The position numbers were made by a program, and so were the translations under genes. Below are positions 34,218 to 43,127 of a DNA stretch of 64,000 bases, piece after piece. Within the stretch, counting starts at the first letter, position 1, and each line of letters starts with the position of its first letter. A model generated the notes under the pieces. The model was given only the letters and a program-made list of their open reading frames with translations. It did no database searches and was not told the DNA's origin. The DNA is from Catellatospora bangladeshensis (GTDB lineage: Bacteria > Actinomycetota > Actinomycetes > Mycobacteriales > Micromonosporaceae): NCBI RefSeq assembly GCF_016862575.1, contig NZ_BONF01000014.1, forward strand, positions 112,769-176,768, given 5' to 3'.

Positions 34218-35822
34218 ATGCGTGTGGTGGTGGACCTGACGAAATGTGAGGGGTACGCGCAGTGCGCATTCCTGGCGCCTGAGGCGTTCCGCATGGTCGG
34301 CGACGAGGCGCTGATGTTCGACCCGGCGCCGCCGGACGAGCTGCAGGAGAAGGTGCTGCGCGCCGCTGCCGCCTGCCCGGTGCAGGCGCTGCAGGTGGAC
34401 ATGGCCGACCTGCCGACACCCCCGCCGACCGCGACCGTGTCGGCCGACGGCGACGACCGCCTGCGCCACGAGGGCCGCATCGTGATCGTGGGCGCGTCCC
34501 TGGCCGGGCTGAAAGCGGCCGAGCAGCTGCGTGCCGAGGGGTTCACCGGCAAGCTGACCATGATCGGCGATGAGCCTGAGGAGCCCTACGACCGGCCGCC
34601 ACTGTCCAAACAGGTGCAGACCGGCTGGGCGGCCTCGGCCGACACGACCCTGCCGCGGCGGCGCGACATCGCCGCCGACTGGAAGCTCGGCGTTGCCGCG
34701 ACCGGCCTCGACCTGGAGCACAACTTCGTCACCCTGGCCGACGGCCAGCACGTCGGGTTCGACCGGCTGCTGATCGCCACCGGTGTCCGAGCGCGACCGT
34801 GGTTCGTACCGGAGGAGGCCGGGCTGGACGGCGTCTTCACCATCCGCACCCGCGCCGACGCGACCGGGCTGCGCGAGCGGCTGATGGCCGAGCCGCGCCG
34901 GGTGCTGGTCATCGGCTCCGGGTTCACCGGGTCGGAGATGGCGTCGGTCTGTGTCGAGCTGGGCATCCCGGTGACCGTGGCCGAGGCCGGCCCGGCCCCG
35001 CTGGCCGGGGCGCTGGGCGGGGTGATCGGCCGGATCGCGGCGGACATCATGCGCGAGCACGGCGTCGACCTGCGGGTCAACACGAGGGTCGACTCGCTGC
35101 AGGGTGAGGACGGCCGGCTGCGCCGGGCGCTGCTGTCCGACGGCACCACGCTCGACGTCGACGTGGCCGTGGTCGCGCTGGGCGGCATCCGCAACGTGGA
35201 GTGGCTGCAGGGCTCGAACCTGGCCGTGGGCATGTGGGGGGTGGCGTGCGACGCGGGCTGCCGCGCGTTCGACGCCAACGGCCTGGTGACCGACGACGTG
35301 TTCGTGGCCGGTGACGTCGCCCGGCAGCCGCAGCCGATGTTCGGCTACCAATTCCTGGCCATGGAGCACTGGGGCAACTCGGTCACCCAGGCGCAGGTCG
35401 CCGCGCACAACATGATCAGCGGCAAGACCGACCGCTGGCCGCACCTGGAGGTGTCGGCGTTCTGGTCGCTGCAGTTCGGCAACAACATCAAGTCGGTCGG
35501 AGTGCCGGTGATCGCCGACCAGATCGCGATCACCCAGGGGTCGGTGGACAAGCGCCAGTTCGTCGCCGCGTACGGCTACAAGGGCCGGGTCGTCGGGGCC
35601 GTCGCCTGGAACCAGGGCAAGTGGCTCGACTTCTACGAGAAGCTCATCGAGCAGGCCGCGCCGTTCCCGCCGCCGTACGACATGACCAACCCGCCGGCCG
35701 ACCCGACGCCGGTGCCGGCCGAGTTCCCCGCCATGACCTACCCGGGCCGCGACGCGACCGTCGTGGTCACCGGCCACGACCCCAGCGAGCGCCGCGCCAC
35801 CCTGGTACGCGGCCGGCGCTGA
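34218..35822 (+). CDS. Ferredoxin-ferredoxin reductase fusion
   Basis: 534 residues. Residues 1-65 are a small ferredoxin with cysteines in TKCEGYAQCAFLAPEAF and AAACPVQAL; the CxxGxxxC-like spacing with a Gly in place of the fourth ligand suggests a 3Fe-4S cluster, as in P450 redox partners. From about 90 onward is a pyridine-nucleotide flavoprotein reductase: FAD site IVIVGASLAGLKAAEQL, NAD(P) site VLVIGSGFTGSEMASV, and VFVAGDVAR. It passes electrons from NAD(P)H through FAD and the fused ferredoxin to the P450 encoded 15 bases downstream. An ATG at 34209 adds three residues; 34218 has better spacing to GGTGGGA. Confidence 0.9.
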   Translation: MRVVVDLTKCEGYAQCAFLAPEAFRMVGDEALMFDPAPPDELQEKVLRAAAACPVQALQVDMADLPTPPPTATVSADGDDRLRHEGRIVIVGASLAGLKAAEQLRAEGFTGKLTMIGDEPEEPYDRPPLSKQVQTGWAASADTTLPRRRDIAADWKLGVAATGLDLEHNFVTLADGQHVGFDRLLIATGVRARPWFVPEEAGLDGVFTIRTRADATGLRERLMAEPRRVLVIGSGFTGSEMASVCVELGIPVTVAEAGPAPLAGALGGVIGRIAADIMREHGVDLRVNTRVDSLQGEDGRLRRALLSDGTTLDVDVAVVALGGIRNVEWLQGSNLAVGMWGVACDAGCRAFDANGLVTDDVFVAGDVARQPQPMFGYQFLAMEHWGNSVTQAQVAAHNMISGKTDRWPHLEVSAFWSLQFGNNIKSVGVPVIADQIAITQGSVDKRQFVAAYGYKGRVVGAVAWNQGKWLDFYEKLIEQAAPFPPPYDMTNPPADPTPVPAEFPAMTYPGRDATVVVTGHDPSERRATLVRGRR

Positions 35823-35837
35823 GCAGGAGACCACGCG

Positions 35838-37061
35838 ATGACCGAGGCCAGCCTCTACGACCAGATCCTCGACTTCTCCAACCGCGCGAACCCGTGGCCG
35901 CTGTACGAGAAGCTGCGCTCCCAGCCGGTGTGGCAGGAGTCCGACGGCACCTTCGTCGTCAGCACCTACCGCGAGATCTACGCGCTCATGCACGACCCGC
36001 GGCTGAGTTCGGACATGACCAACCTGCTGCCCCAGTTCGCCGACAGGGTGCCGCCCGCTGAGGGGCCGCACAGCTTCATCACCACCGATCCGCCCCGCCA
36101 CGACGTGCTGCGCCGCCTGGCGATGCGCCAGTTCGGGCCGCCGCACCGGCCTGATCTCATCGACAGGCTGACGCCGGCGCTCTCGGGGATCGTCACCGGG
36201 CTGATCGACAAGATCGCCGAAAAGCAGGAGGTCGACCTCGTCGACGAGGTGGCCTACCCGTTCCCGGTGGCCGTCATCTGCCACCTGCTCGGGGTGCCGC
36301 CGGAGGACGAGCCGAAGTTCAGCGCCTGGGTGAACCCGATCGTCAACGCGCTGGCCCGGCCCACCCCCGAGCAGGTCCAGGCCCGCGACGACGCACGGCA
36401 GCAGATGTCCAACTACATGTTCGAACTCGCCCAGCGCCGCCGCACCGAGCCCGGCGACGACATGATCTCCGGCTACGTCACCGACGACAGCCCCGACGGG
36501 CGCCTGGAGGGCGGCGACCTGTTCGCGACGCTGATGCTGCTGCTCATCGCCGGGCACGAGACCACCGTCAACCTGATCACCAACGGCTGGCTGACCCTGC
36601 AGCGCCACCCCGACGTGCTGGAGCGGCTGCGCACCGAACCCCGTTTCGCCATCCGCCTGGTCGAGGAGCTGCTGCGCTACGAACCGTCGGTGCACATCCT
36701 GCCGTTCCGCACCGCGGTGTCGGACATCGAGATCGGCGACACCACCATCCGCAAGGGACACCCGATCGCCGTCATGCTGGCGTCGGGCAACCGCGACCCG
36801 GAGTGCATCCCGCACGCCGACCGATTCGACCCCGATCGCGCTGACAACGTGCACCTGTCGTTCGCCGGAGGGGTCCACTACTGCTTCGGCGCGCCGCTGG
36901 CCCGCCTGGAGGCGCAGATCGCGCTGACCCAGCTGGCCAAGCGGCTGCACAACCCGCGCCTGGTCGCCGATCCACCGCCCTACCGCCCGAGCCCGGTACT
37001 GCGCGGACCGATCCACCTGCGGGTCGCCTACGAGAGCATCCTCCCCGCCGGAAACGGCTGA
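35838..37061 (+). CDS. Cytochrome P450
   Basis: 407 residues, class I bacterial P450. Landmarks: oxygen-activation helix LLIAGHETTVNLI, the ExxR pair in EELLRYEP, and the haem-binding FAGGVHYCFGAPLARLEAQ with the Cys ligand. GGAG stands 8 bases before the ATG. It is translated directly after the ferredoxin-reductase fusion, so the pair is a self-contained monooxygenase system. No other biosynthetic gene is adjacent, so the substrate cannot be named; fatty acid, terpenoid or xenobiotic hydroxylation are all possible. Confidence 0.95.
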   Translation: MTEASLYDQILDFSNRANPWPLYEKLRSQPVWQESDGTFVVSTYREIYALMHDPRLSSDMTNLLPQFADRVPPAEGPHSFITTDPPRHDVLRRLAMRQFGPPHRPDLIDRLTPALSGIVTGLIDKIAEKQEVDLVDEVAYPFPVAVICHLLGVPPEDEPKFSAWVNPIVNALARPTPEQVQARDDARQQMSNYMFELAQRRRTEPGDDMISGYVTDDSPDGRLEGGDLFATLMLLLIAGHETTVNLITNGWLTLQRHPDVLERLRTEPRFAIRLVEELLRYEPSVHILPFRTAVSDIEIGDTTIRKGHPIAVMLASGNRDPECIPHADRFDPDRADNVHLSFAGGVHYCFGAPLARLEAQIALTQLAKRLHNPRLVADPPPYRPSPVLRGPIHLRVAYESILPAGNG

Positions 37062-37118
37062 GGCCGGTGACCGCACAGGCTCTTGCCGGGGCGAGGCGTT
37101 CCATGGTCGAGTGCCCGG

Positions 37119-38231
37119 GTGGCCGACGACTGGGACGAGCGGTTCGGCTGGGCCTGGGACCTGATCAGCGAGGATCCCGCCCGGCGCGATGAGGCGCACC
37201 TGCGGCTGGACGGGCTCCGCGCGGCGCGGGCCGCCGCCGCCACTCCCGAGGAGCACCGGGAGGCGAGCCGGCGGCTGCTGCCCGACGGGCTGTGGATCGG
37301 GTCCCGGCCGGGGCTGGCGCGGCTGCCGCGCGCGGTGCGCTACCGCCTGCTCTACCTGGACTGGGAGGTGCGGTTCCCGCACGAGTGGGCCTGGCATGCC
37401 AAGTCCTGGAGCACGAAGAAGAGCCTGTTGCGGACCTTCTGCCGGCACGTGGACGAGCTGCCGGAGTGGATCCGGACGGTGCTGGCCGGGCTGGTGCTGG
37501 TGGCGGCCGCCCGGCCGCACCGGCTCGGCGACGAGCGCTATGCCCGGCTGGCCCGCGTCCTGGTCGACGACGCCATGCGCGAGCGGCTGCGGGAGCTGGG
37601 CGAGCACCCCGACAAGGGGGTACGCCTGCGTGCCGGTTACCTGACGTGGGTGGTCGGCAACCGGATCCTGCCCGAGCCGAAGCCCTGCCAATGGCGGGAC
37701 TACCTGCGGGAACTCGGACTGGTCGAGGAGCCGGTGGAACGGTCCCCGGCGATCCTGTCCGAGGTCGACCAGGGGCGGGTGCCGACCCTGGTGCGCTGCC
37801 CGCGGTGCGACGGCCCGGCGGTGGTCGCGTGCCCGGTGCCCGGCCCTGGGCGGGTGCTGTGGCGGGTGGACTGCTCCGAGTGCGCGTACACGGCGTCGCG
37901 GCGGCCGGAGTTCAAGCAGGGCAACCGCCGCGACGGCAGCGTCGTGCACGATCCGGTGTTCCGGCTGCCGCTGTGGTTGCAGCAGCCCTGCGACGGCGGG
38001 CGGCGGCTGTGGGCGTACGGGACGGGCCACCTGGACGCGATCGAGCAGCACCTGCGTGCCCGCGTACGGCTGGCCGGCGGGGGTGCCTACCTGCCCGCGT
38101 ACCAGGTCGACCTGCCGGACTGGATGATGCCGCTCGACCGGCGCGACGAGCTGCTGGCCGGGATCGCCGCGCTGCGTGCCACCGTGCCCGCCGGGCTCGG
38201 TGCGTGGCCGCACCGAGATGCCGATACGTGA
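37119..38231 (+). CDS. Hypothetical protein with zinc-ribbon-like motif
   Basis: About 370 residues. The N-terminal two-thirds is helical (DDWDERFGWAWDLISEDP, EHREASRRLLPDGLW) with aromatic-rich stretches. A four-Cys pair pattern, RCPRCDGPAVVAC and later DCSECAY, looks like a zinc ribbon at about 225-265. A conserved-looking C-terminal part follows. No family recognised. Start is uncertain: GTG 37119 was chosen as the first codon giving the helical N-terminus, but no ribosome site is convincing. Follows the P450 gene by 57 bases. Confidence 0.6.
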   Translation: MADDWDERFGWAWDLISEDPARRDEAHLRLDGLRAARAAAATPEEHREASRRLLPDGLWIGSRPGLARLPRAVRYRLLYLDWEVRFPHEWAWHAKSWSTKKSLLRTFCRHVDELPEWIRTVLAGLVLVAAARPHRLGDERYARLARVLVDDAMRERLRELGEHPDKGVRLRAGYLTWVVGNRILPEPKPCQWRDYLRELGLVEEPVERSPAILSEVDQGRVPTLVRCPRCDGPAVVACPVPGPGRVLWRVDCSECAYTASRRPEFKQGNRRDGSVVHDPVFRLPLWLQQPCDGGRRLWAYGTGHLDAIEQHLRARVRLAGGGAYLPAYQVDLPDWMMPLDRRDELLAGIAALRATVPAGLGAWPHRDADT

Positions 38232-38262
38232 GGCGGGCACCCGCCCGTGAAATGATCCACCC

Positions 38263-39357
38263 ATGCTGACCCGCCGCGATCTCAACCGTGCCCTGCTCGC
38301 GCGGCAGCTGCTGCTGGAGCGCTCGCCGCTGGGGCCGCTGGAGGCGATCGAGCACCTGGTCGGCCTGCCCGCCCAGGCGCCGAACCCGCCGTACGTCGGG
38401 CTGTGGACGCGGCTGCGGGAGTTCCAGGTCGAGGACCTGTCGGAGCTGCTCACCGCACGGGCGGCCGTGCGCACCCCGCTGATGCGGGCCACGCCGCACC
38501 TGGTCAGTGCCCGGGACGCCGTGGACATCCGGCCGTTCCTGCGGGCCGTGCAGGAGCGCAGCCTGTCTGCCGCGCTGCGCGAGCGGCTGCGCGGCGCCGA
38601 CCCCGACGAGGTCGCCGACGCCGGGCGGGCGCTGGTCGAGCAGCGGCCGTACACCGTCAAGGAGCTGGGCGCGGCGCTCGCGGGTCAGTGGCCGGACGCC
38701 GATCCGGCCGCGCTCGGGGCGGCGGTGCGGGCCGGGGTGCCGCTGGTGCAGGTGCCGCCGCACGGGCTGTGGGGCGCGGTCGGGCAGCCCGCATACACCA
38801 GCACCGAGCACTGGCTCGGCGTCGGCGACGGGCCGCGGATGACCCTCGACGACCTGGTGGTGCGGTACTTCGCCGCGTTCGGCCCGGCGACGGTTCGCGA
38901 CGTGCAGGCCTGGTCGGGGCTCGGCGGGCTGCGGGAGGTAGTCGAGCGGCTCGGCGACCGGCTCGTGGACCACCGGGGCGAGGACGGCGTCGAGCTGCTC
39001 GACGTGCCGGGCGCGCCGCTGCCGGACCCGGACACCCCGGCGCCGGGGCGCTACCTCGCCGACTTCGACGCCGTGCTTTCGGCGTACGACGACAGCAGCC
39101 GGATCATCGACGACCGGGACCTGCGTGACGTCTTCGCCGTGCCCGGGGTCGTGCCCGGCACGGTGCTCGTCGACGGTGCCGTCCGGGCGATCTGGTCGAT
39201 CGACCGCAGGAAGGGCGCCGCGACGCTGGTGGTGCGGCCGCTGTTCCAGATCCCGACCCGCGACGTGCAGGAGCTGACCGAGGAGGGCGAGCGGCTGCTC
39301 GCCTTCGCCGCCCCCGACGCCACCCGCCGCGACGTCCGCTTCAACTCCCGCTGGTAA
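38263..39357 (+). CDS. AlkZ/YcaQ-like winged-helix DNA-binding protein
   Basis: 364 residues matching the HTH_42 (DUF1006) family: MLTRRDLNRALLARQLLLER at the start, EHLVGLPAQAPNPPYVGLW with the GLPAQ motif that carries the catalytic glutamines in AlkZ glycosylases, VSARDAVDIRP, and RYFAAFGPATVRDVQAWSGL in a winged helix. Members are DNA glycosylases acting on interstrand crosslinks or alkylated bases, and some give self-resistance to DNA-damaging antibiotics. The second Gln of the glycosylase QxQ motif is not obvious here, so activity is uncertain. Genome-wide such genes are common in actinomycetes. Confidence 0.85.
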   Translation: MLTRRDLNRALLARQLLLERSPLGPLEAIEHLVGLPAQAPNPPYVGLWTRLREFQVEDLSELLTARAAVRTPLMRATPHLVSARDAVDIRPFLRAVQERSLSAALRERLRGADPDEVADAGRALVEQRPYTVKELGAALAGQWPDADPAALGAAVRAGVPLVQVPPHGLWGAVGQPAYTSTEHWLGVGDGPRMTLDDLVVRYFAAFGPATVRDVQAWSGLGGLREVVERLGDRLVDHRGEDGVELLDVPGAPLPDPDTPAPGRYLADFDAVLSAYDDSSRIIDDRDLRDVFAVPGVVPGTVLVDGAVRAIWSIDRRKGAATLVVRPLFQIPTRDVQELTEEGERLLAFAAPDATRRDVRFNSRW

Positions 39358-39407
39358 CCATCCGCGCTCCCCCGGCCCGCCACGAAACGTCGATCGACGG
39401 CACACCC

Positions 39408-39497
39408 ATGTCGGCGTCGTTCTACTCGAACACGCACTTCAGCCAAGCCCAGAAGACCGCGATCCTCAACGGCCCCTACGGCACGTTCCTGTCGTGA
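39408..39497 (+). pseudogene. 29-codon ORF, possible remnant of a larger gene
   Basis: The ORF reads MSASFYSNTHFSQAQKTAIL and then ends NGPYGTFLS before the stop. Its codon composition is less GC-rich at third positions than that of the neighbours. No ribosome site is visible and nothing in frame upstream is coding. It resembles the C-terminal end of an unidentified protein, but this is a guess. Confidence 0.25.
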
Positions 39498-39513
39498 CCG
39501 TCGCGTGGCGTAC

Positions 39514-40215
39514 TCAGGACAGGGAGCGCGTGGCGTCCACGACCCGGCGCACCTCGTCGGCGTCGGTGGCCTCGCGGCCGTCCCGGCTCACCGGTGCCCG
39601 CAGGTGGATCTCTTCGACCCCGGCCCGGTCGAGCACCAGCCGGACGTTGTGCGACCGGATGCCTCCTGCCGCGACGATCCGCAGCCGGTCGCCGGCCCGC
39701 TGCCGCAGTTCGGCGAGGCGTGCGGCGCCGTCGAGCGCGGTGGGGGCCGCACCGGAGGTGAGGACCGCGTCCACCCCGAGGTCGATGATCTCCTCGAGCG
39801 CCCGGAGCTGGTCGCCGACCTCGTCGAAGGCCTTGTGCACGGTCACCGGCAGCGGCCCGGCGGCCGCGACGAGGCGGCGCAGGACGGCCAGGTCGAGGCG
39901 GCCGTCGCCGGTGAGCGCGCCGACGACCACGCCGAGCGGCAGACCGTGCGGGTTGGGCAGGGCCCGGACGGCGGCGATGTCGGCGAGCATCACCTGTTCT
40001 TCGAGTTCGCTCACCCGGAAGTCGCCACCGCGGGGCCGGACCATCACCCGCAGCGCGGCGGTGCGCAGCGTCCGCAGGGCCACCTCGACGGTGCCCAGGC
40101 TCGGCGTGGTGCCGCCCTGGCCGAGATCGGCGCACAGTTCCAGCCGGTCCGCTCCGGCCGCCTCCGCCACCAGCGCGGTCGGCACGTCGCTGACACAGAT
40201 CTCCACCGTGATCAC
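39514..40215 (-). CDS. cutC: CutC-family copper homeostasis protein
   Basis: 233 residues, TIM-barrel fold of the CutC family: EICVSDVPTALVAEAAGADR, ELCADLGQGGTTPSLG, MVRPRGGDF, VTVHKAFDEV, LTSGAAPTALDG and AAGGIRSHNV. The GGTTPS and RPRGG motifs are the most conserved of the family. CutC was linked to copper tolerance, though its biochemical role remains unclear. The gene is monocistronic by position and divergent from the hydrolase lipoprotein at 40354. Confidence 0.92.
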   Translation of the reverse strand: MITVEICVSDVPTALVAEAAGADRLELCADLGQGGTTPSLGTVEVALRTLRTAALRVMVRPRGGDFRVSELEEQVMLADIAAVRALPNPHGLPLGVVVGALTGDGRLDLAVLRRLVAAAGPLPVTVHKAFDEVGDQLRALEEIIDLGVDAVLTSGAAPTALDGAARLAELRQRAGDRLRIVAAGGIRSHNVRLVLDRAGVEEIHLRAPVSRDGREATDADEVRRVVDATRSLS

Positions 40216-40353
40216 GGGATGAACCTACAGCGGGGTTCCGGAGCCGGTGATGGGGCACCTGCGCGGGACCGCATCGTGGCGGCGGCCGCCGAACCTGCCG
40301 CATTTCCCGCGACAGGCCCCACCGAACAGATCATCCAGCGGGTCTGCACTGTC

Positions 40354-41118
40354 ATGAGGACCATCACCACGGCCGTCGGCGGCTTCGTCACCGCCGTCCT
40401 GCTCGCCACCGCCGCCGGATGCGGCGCGGACGCGGCGTCGCCGGCACAGCTCGACCCGACCGCGGCCGCCCGCCAGCGCGTGATCGACACCGCCAACGTC
40501 GACTGCCTGGACGACCCCGGCCCGCTGGTCGCGATCACCGACGCCGAGCAGGACATGACGGCCGCGATCCAGGTCGGCACGGGCGACACCGGGGTCGTCC
40601 TGCTGCACCAGCTCGACGGCACCGCCTGCCAGTGGTACCCGTTCGCGCTGATCCTGGCGCAGCACGGCTACCGGGCGCTGGCGCCGGACATCACCTCCCG
40701 CGACGCCGTGGAGGTCGCCCAGGCCGGCATCGCGCATCTGCGCAAGGAGGGCGCCAAGCGCGTGTTCGTCATCGGGGCCTCGCGCGGCGGCACCATCGCC
40801 CTGGCGGCCGCGGCGGCCACCACGCCGCCGGTCGACGGGGTGATCGCCCTGTCCGCGCCGACCGTGTACGACGCCGACGCGCTGACCGCGGTCAAGAAGC
40901 TGGACGTGCCGACGATCCTCGTCGCGGGCGACCTCGACGGCACCTTCGCCGACCACGCCAGGGAGCTGTACGGCCTGTCCGTCGCCAAGCACAAGAAGCT
41001 GATCATCAGCTCCAGCATGAGCCACGGCGTGACCCTGGTCAGCGGGCGCGTCGAGGACACCATGATGGCGTTCCTGACCGATCCGGCCGCCACGGCCGAC
41101 GCCCCGGACCCGGCGTAG
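40354..41118 (+). CDS. Alpha/beta hydrolase lipoprotein
   Basis: 254 residues with a lipoprotein signal (MRTITTAVGGFVTAVLLATA, lipobox ATAAGC). The hydrolase core has the nucleophile elbow VIGASRGGT with Ser as nucleophile, an acidic residue in ILVAGDLDGTFAD and the His in SSSMSHGV, and it begins VVLLHQLDGTACQW. It would be exported and anchored on the outer face of the membrane, acting on esters or peptides; substrate unknown. No ribosome site is visible before the ATG, so translation may be leaderless. Confidence 0.82.
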   Translation: MRTITTAVGGFVTAVLLATAAGCGADAASPAQLDPTAAARQRVIDTANVDCLDDPGPLVAITDAEQDMTAAIQVGTGDTGVVLLHQLDGTACQWYPFALILAQHGYRALAPDITSRDAVEVAQAGIAHLRKEGAKRVFVIGASRGGTIALAAAAATTPPVDGVIALSAPTVYDADALTAVKKLDVPTILVAGDLDGTFADHARELYGLSVAKHKKLIISSSMSHGVTLVSGRVEDTMMAFLTDPAATADAPDPA

Positions 41119-41206
41119 CACAGGGCGTACGGCGACGGGTCCCATGACCGGCGCATGTCCGGATTAGACTGCCGGATCGGCATTGACGACGTCAACGGGG
41201 GCGGCG

Positions 41207-41869
41207 ATGAGCACTGACGATCGGATCGTACGGGCCAGAGAGGTCTATGCGAGGGTGGTGTACGGCGGCGACAGCAGCGCGCTGGCCGACGCCGGACGGG
41301 GCCTGGATGCGCTCGAAGCCGATGCGGCGATGACGCGCGGGCTGCTGCTGCACGCACGGTTCCAGAGCGCGTCCGCCGACGCCGGTACACCGCCCGCCGA
41401 GGATCCCGCCGAGCTGGCGCTGTTCGAGCGCGCGCTCGAGTCGTACCGGGCGCTGGGCGACGCGCGCGGCGAGGGCGAGGCGCTGTTCTGGATCGGCTGC
41501 GTCCACCAGTTCATCCGCCGTGACGACGAGACCGCGGTGCCGTACCTCGAGCGGTCCCGCTCGCTGGCAGCGCAGGCGGGCGACAAGCCGACCCAGGCCG
41601 AGGCGCTGCGGCACCTGGGCGTGGCGGCGCACGCGGCCGGCCGCCTGGACGAGGCACGCGAGCGGCTGGAGGAGTCGTGCCGGCTGCGCCGGGAGGCCGG
41701 AATCCTGCCTGGCGTGGCGTCCAACATGATCGGGCTGGCCTACATCGCCGCCGCCCAGGACCGCCGCGCCGACGCGCTCGCCACCCTCGACGAGGCGTCT
41801 GCCATCGCGCACGAGCACGGCGCGCACGCCATCATCCGGCACATCGAACACGCACGAACGCAGATCTGA
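41207..41869 (+). CDS. Tetratricopeptide-repeat protein
   Basis: 220 residues of helical repeats with clear TPR signatures: ALESYRALGDARGEGEALFW, HLGVAAHAAGRLDEARERLE and NMIGLAYIAAAQDRRADALA. Such proteins act as protein-interaction scaffolds; this one lacks any catalytic or DNA-binding domain. GGGGGC stands about 5 bases before the ATG. It is convergent with the lanC gene; a 50-base inverted repeat separates them. A link to the lanthipeptide cluster is not indicated. Confidence 0.78.
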   Translation: MSTDDRIVRAREVYARVVYGGDSSALADAGRGLDALEADAAMTRGLLLHARFQSASADAGTPPAEDPAELALFERALESYRALGDARGEGEALFWIGCVHQFIRRDDETAVPYLERSRSLAAQAGDKPTQAEALRHLGVAAHAAGRLDEARERLEESCRLRREAGILPGVASNMIGLAYIAAAQDRRADALATLDEASAIAHEHGAHAIIRHIEHARTQI

Positions 41870-41920
41870 ACGGGTGGCCGCGCTGGACGGCCGGACGAGC
41901 CGGCCACGCGGCAGCGTCCG

Positions 41921-41970
41921 TTAAGAAGGGCACCTTCTTCTACGTAAAGCGTTAAGAAGGTGCCCTTCCT
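41921..41970. repeat. Paired inverted repeat, Micromonosporaceae-type intergenic terminator element
   Basis: TTAAGAAGGGCACCTTCTTC at 41921-41940 is followed by TACGTAAAGCG and TTAAGAAGGTGCCCTTCCT at 41952-41970. Each half folds by itself (AAGAAGG with CCTTCTT) and the two halves are near-perfect reverse complements, so three hairpin forms compete. It stands between the convergent TPR and lanC genes and works on both strands. From memory, similar elements recur many times between genes of Micromonosporaceae. Confidence 0.75.
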
Positions 41971-41989
41971 TTGCCCGTGGCGGGGCGCG

Positions 41990-43075
41990 TCAGGACGCGT
42001 GTTCGGCTGGGGACGGCGGTCCGAGCGGCACGGGCAGCGCCGCGAGCAGCTGCCACGGCACCGGCGACGCCGGTTGCAGGAGCACCGCGGCCCCTCCCCC
42101 GCCCGCGAGGAAGGTCGGGTCGGCCGGGAGCTGCCGACGGCCTTCGAGCAGCCGGTCGCGCAGGTGTTCGTGCAGCCGGGCGGCCTCAGCGAGCCCGTGG
42201 TGGGCCGCGAACAGCCCCGCCACGGCCATCGTGCCCGGTATGCCGTGGCAGAAGGCGTACCGCTGCTCCGGTGGGTCCGGGTCGAGGTAGGCGCCGTCGT
42301 CCCAGACCGCGCACAGCGACCTCATCGCGGCGACGGCGTACTCGGTGAGCCCGGAGTCGCCGAGCACGGCACCGGCGCGGGCGAGTTGCCACGCGACGCC
42401 CGGCGTGCCGTAGCACCAGGCCTGCCGGTGCCCGTGCCGCCCCTCGTCGGCGTCGCTGCGGGCCCAGGTGAGAACACCGCGGTCGTCGGTGAACGAGGCG
42501 CGGTGCAGGTGCCGGGCGAGACGGCCGATCGCCTCCATGTTGCGGTCGCGCAGCGGCGGCACGCGGTCGTGGGCTGCCAGCAGCGCGGCGAGCACCCCCG
42601 GCACGCCGTGGGCCAGGCCGTGGTTGAACCGGCCCGCGTTCCAGGCGGCGGCCGCGACCGGCTCGTGCGGGCCGTGCCGCAGGCCGTGCAGGTGCGGATC
42701 GCAGCGCTCCAGCAGCCACCGCTGGGCCGAGGCCAGCACCGCTGCCGCCGCTGGTTCGGTGTCGGCCGCCGCGGCCACCGCCAGCACGACGCCCGCCATG
42801 CCGCTGACGACGTCGTACTGCGGCGAGGTCAGGTTGCGGGGGGCGGTCTGGGCGTCCACCCAGGCCGCGAGGTTGCGGCAGGTCAGTTCGAGCAGCGGCC
42901 GCAGGCGCAGGTGGGCCGCGGCGGCGTGGCTCATCCCGGCGGCGACCGCGGCGAGGCCCCCGCCGTGCAGGCGCGCGGGCGCGGCCCCGGCGCGGTGTTC
43001 GGCGGCCCAGGCCAGCAGCGGGGCGAGGTCCTGCTCGCCGCGCATCCGGGCGAGCAGCGGCAAGGTGAACGTCAT
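41990..43075 (-). CDS. lanC: LanC-type lanthionine cyclase
   Basis: 361 residues of the double alpha-barrel LanC family. Its zinc ligands are visible: Cys in AWCYGTPGVAW and Cys-His in FCHGIPGTMAV, with FNHGLAHGVPGVLAAL providing the family's HG motif. LanC catalyses addition of cysteine thiols to dehydrated Ser/Thr residues and closes the thioether rings. It is the last gene of a leftward set containing the LanB halves and the precursor peptide. A hairpin separates it from the precursor gene, which would make its level lower than that of the peptide. Confidence 0.92.
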   Translation of the reverse strand: MTFTLPLLARMRGEQDLAPLLAWAAEHRAGAAPARLHGGGLAAVAAGMSHAAAAHLRLRPLLELTCRNLAAWVDAQTAPRNLTSPQYDVVSGMAGVVLAVAAAADTEPAAAAVLASAQRWLLERCDPHLHGLRHGPHEPVAAAAWNAGRFNHGLAHGVPGVLAALLAAHDRVPPLRDRNMEAIGRLARHLHRASFTDDRGVLTWARSDADEGRHGHRQAWCYGTPGVAWQLARAGAVLGDSGLTEYAVAAMRSLCAVWDDGAYLDPDPPEQRYAFCHGIPGTMAVAGLFAAHHGLAEAARLHEHLRDRLLEGRRQLPADPTFLAGGGGAAVLLQPASPVPWQLLAALPVPLGPPSPAEHAS

Positions 43076-43089
43076 GGCGGTGCTCCGCA

Positions 43090-43122
43090 GCGGCCGGGGC
43101 GGGTGGCGCCCGCCCCGGCCGC
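43090..43122 (-). terminator. Hairpin between lanA and lanC, likely partial terminator
   Basis: Arms 43090-43103 and 43109-43122 form a 14-bp perfect stem with a 5-base loop, in the short gap between the precursor and cyclase genes. It is typical of lantibiotic operons where most transcripts stop after lanA. Confidence 0.65.
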
Positions 43123-43127
43123 GTCTG

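Noticed and set aside
33819..38660. A 1613-codon open frame on the minus strand
   Set aside because: It is antisense to several convincing genes (membrane protein, ferredoxin-reductase, P450, zinc-ribbon protein). Its translation is low-complexity Arg/Gln/His/Val and matches no family; such frames are common opposite high-GC genes.
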